From: Candidatus Saccharimonadia bacterium
Lineage (GTDB): Bacteria > Patescibacteriota > Saccharimonadia > Saccharimonadales > Saccharimonadaceae
Direction of reading: 5' to 3'
DNA: 6,748 bases
Assembly (NCBI GenBank): GCA_023259925.1
Contig: JALRDS010000054.1
Coordinates: 1-6,748, forward strand
Shown here: positions 5,941 through 6,748 of the stretch, one piece after another
How the letters are laid out: each line of letters begins with the position of its first letter
Position numbering within the stretch: position 1 is the stretch's first letter
The notes under the pieces: model-generated
What the model saw: the letters and a program-made list of their open reading frames with translations, nothing else
The model's database searches: none
What the model was told of the DNA's origin: nothing
Program-made: the position numbers and the translations under genes

Positions 5941-6333
5941 ATGAAACGACAATTCTTAGTATTCGTAATCCGATGGTTGCTTAATTCGTTTGGTCTTTGG
6001 TTGGCGATTCGCTTGTTCGGCGATGGTTACAGCGATTCTGCGGTCGACGGCAGTATCCCGCTCTTTTTACTAGCCGGTCTCATCTTTTCTTTAGTGAACA
6101 GTATTCTACGTCCGATTGTAATTATCTTATCCCTTCCAGCCATTTTGGTGACGCTTGGGTTGTTTACGTTTATTGTTAACGGTCTTATGGTGTATATCTC
6201 ATTCTTGATTACGCCAGGGTTACAAATGACATTTTGGCATTCAGTGTTAGCCGGTATTTTATTAAGTTTGATAAACTATATAGTAAGCAGTGCCGCTGAA
6301 GTTCGGTACGAGAGATTACAGAAGGAGACATAA
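5941..6333 (+). CDS. Phage-holin-family IV / YvlD-like 4-TM membrane protein
   Basis: This is a 130-residue inner-membrane protein of the widespread family named after mycobacterial 4-TM holins (YvlD-like). Hydrophobic segments lie at about 5-26, 39-56, 58-90 (probably two passes or a long hairpin) and 99-116, followed by a charged tail (EVRYERLQKET). The family's signature is clear at about 50-74: SLVNSILRP, then LSLP, then LVTLGLF. The family is common in bacterial chromosomes away from prophages and nothing phage-like surrounds this copy, so the holin name should not be read as lysis. Its biochemical role is unknown. The end of the gene carries the ribosome site for secG, five bases before that start codon, so the two are probably co-transcribed and may be translationally coupled. 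Confidence 0.85.
   Translation: MKRQFLVFVIRWLLNSFGLWLAIRLFGDGYSDSAVDGSIPLFLLAGLIFSLVNSILRPIVIILSLPAILVTLGLFTFIVNGLMVYISFLITPGLQMTFWHSVLAGILLSLINYIVSSAAEVRYERLQKET
6322..6327 (+). promoter_or_regulatory. Ribosome binding site of secG
   Basis: AAGGAG lies inside the last codons of the preceding gene, eleven bases before the secG ATG, a little farther than usual. It is the best Shine-Dalgarno match before any start in this window and contrasts with the promoter-proximal genes that have none. This suggests secG is read from an internal position on a longer message. Confidence 0.6.
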
Positions 6334-6338
6334 CTATA

Positions 6339-6575
6339 ATGCAAATTGACGCGATTCTACAGTTTGTGACACTCGGTGCCGGGGTATTAATGATTATTTG
6401 TATACTTTTGCAGCAACGCGGGGCGAGCCTTGGTGCAGGTTTTGGAAGTTCAGGGGAGCTATATACAACACGCCGTGGTCTTGATAAGAGCTTGTTTGAC
6501 GCAACCATTGTACTAGCTGTAATTTTTGTATTATCTATTCTAGCCGGACTACTCCTCCCGAGTATTAACGGTTAA
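6339..6575 (+). CDS. secG: SecG, preprotein translocase subunit
   Basis: SecG is the small accessory subunit of the SecYEG channel and assists SecA-driven protein export. The 78 residues show the family layout: a first membrane helix at about 4-24, the conserved cytoplasmic loop LLQQRGASLGAGFG (23-36) with its glycine-rich turn, the TTRRGLDK segment (43-50), and a second helix at about 52-73. The length is normal for a short bacterial SecG. It follows the 4-TM gene by five bases and precedes the next start by thirteen, which fits an operon. A TATAAT at 6335-6340 overlaps the start codon and would begin transcription inside the gene, so it is not used here to define the start. The exported pilins upstream belong to a different secretion route for assembly but normally also enter through Sec. 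Confidence 0.92.
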   Translation: MQIDAILQFVTLGAGVLMIICILLQQRGASLGAGFGSSGELYTTRRGLDKSLFDATIVLAVIFVLSILAGLLLPSING

Positions 6576-6588
6576 GGTTTCGAATTAG

Positions 6589-6748
6589 GTGGCGGAAGAC
6601 AAAAAGACAAGCTGGAAACGATTTCAGCGTATCTCATTTGACTCTAAAAGCTTCTCAAAGCGCGCCAAAAGAGCCGAAACCAATACAACTCGCCATGCGC
6701 ATAAATTCGTTGTAAGTAAGCTCGATAACCTACGTAATGTAAAGCAGC
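6589..6748 (+). CDS. Basic N-terminus, possibly of a peptide-binding ABC transporter protein (3' partial)
   Basis: An open frame starts at GTG 6589 and runs off the right edge. A TAG lies in frame immediately before it (6586-6588), so translation cannot start earlier. The 53 visible residues are very rich in Lys and Arg (for example VAEDKKTSWKRFQR and FSKRAKRAE), followed by TRHAHKFVVSKLDNLRNVK. They contain no membrane helix, which would be expected just beyond the edge. An AAGGT at 6574-6578 is a weak ribosome site. I recall that in Saccharibacteria secG is followed by an extracellular solute-binding protein of the peptide/nickel ABC family with a similar basic cytoplasmic tail containing a RHAHKF-like segment. 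That match is from memory only. It is certainly a plausible coding start; the product name is tentative. Confidence 0.5.
   Translation, partial: MAEDKKTSWKRFQRISFDSKSFSKRAKRAETNTTRHAHKFVVSKLDNLRNVKQ

Noticed and set aside
5941..6333. Prophage remnant, because of the holin-like family name
   Set aside because: No other phage gene is visible, and this family is widely found in non-phage chromosomal positions.
6335..6340. TATAAT overlapping the secG start codon as its promoter
   Set aside because: Transcription would begin after the ATG. The frame, the family match and AAGGAG support the ATG at 6339 as the start. It could at most serve the following gene.
1..6748. Recoded UGA (glycine), as in some other CPR groups
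   Set aside because: No TGA occurs in frame in any gene and all families read normally with standard stops. All seven visible stops are TAA or TAG, but seven is too few to draw meaning from the lack of TGA.

Overview
The window is a compact run of eight genes, all on the + strand. The first is cut by the left edge and the last by the right edge. Gaps between genes are 5 to 76 bases, no stretch longer than 80 bases lacks a gene, and no RNA gene, insertion sequence, CRISPR array or convincing intrinsic terminator is visible. The gene set suggests a Candidate Phyla Radiation bacterium, most likely Candidatus Saccharibacteria (TM7). The reasons are a membrane-anchored RnfD/NqrB-like plus ferredoxin-reductase-like fusion, a short UvrC with an unusual insertion, modular type IV pilins, and a 4-TM holin-like gene followed by secG and a basic N-terminus resembling the peptide-binding ABC protein I recall next to secG in that group. 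This placement is inference from recalled gene content and was not confirmed by any search. The standard code fits: no reading frame contains an in-frame TGA.

Layout: 1-765 is the C-terminal part of a flavin/NAD(P)H oxidoreductase whose N-terminal membrane part lies off the window. 785-2335 is uvrC, a nucleotide excision repair endonuclease that has kept both nuclease centres but contains no cysteine and lacks much of the usual middle region. 2401-3588 and 3665-4663 are two paralogous type IV pilin-like proteins. They share an N-terminal pilin module but carry different C-terminal modules: a fibronectin type III domain plus six C-x10-C repeats in the first, and a LamG/concanavalin-A-like domain in the second. 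4698-5909 is a Xaa-Pro aminopeptidase (pepP). 5941-6333 is a small 4-TM membrane protein, 6339-6575 is secG, and 6589 onward begins a basic-tailed protein.

Expression: four genes (uvrC, the LamG pilin, pepP and the 4-TM gene) have a strong -10 hexamer only 3 to 19 bases before the start codon and no Shine-Dalgarno sequence, so they look leaderless or nearly so. The first pilin has a longer possible leader. secG has a purine-rich ribosome site inside the end of the preceding gene and is probably translated from the same message.

Taken together, the strongest biological theme is surface attachment. Two pilin-based fusion proteins, made from a common base with exchanged binding modules, sit side by side and could present adhesive domains at or near a pilus. 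This would suit an epibiont that attaches to a host cell, but the host-binding role is inference. The other genes are housekeeping functions for repair, peptide turnover, secretion and redox.
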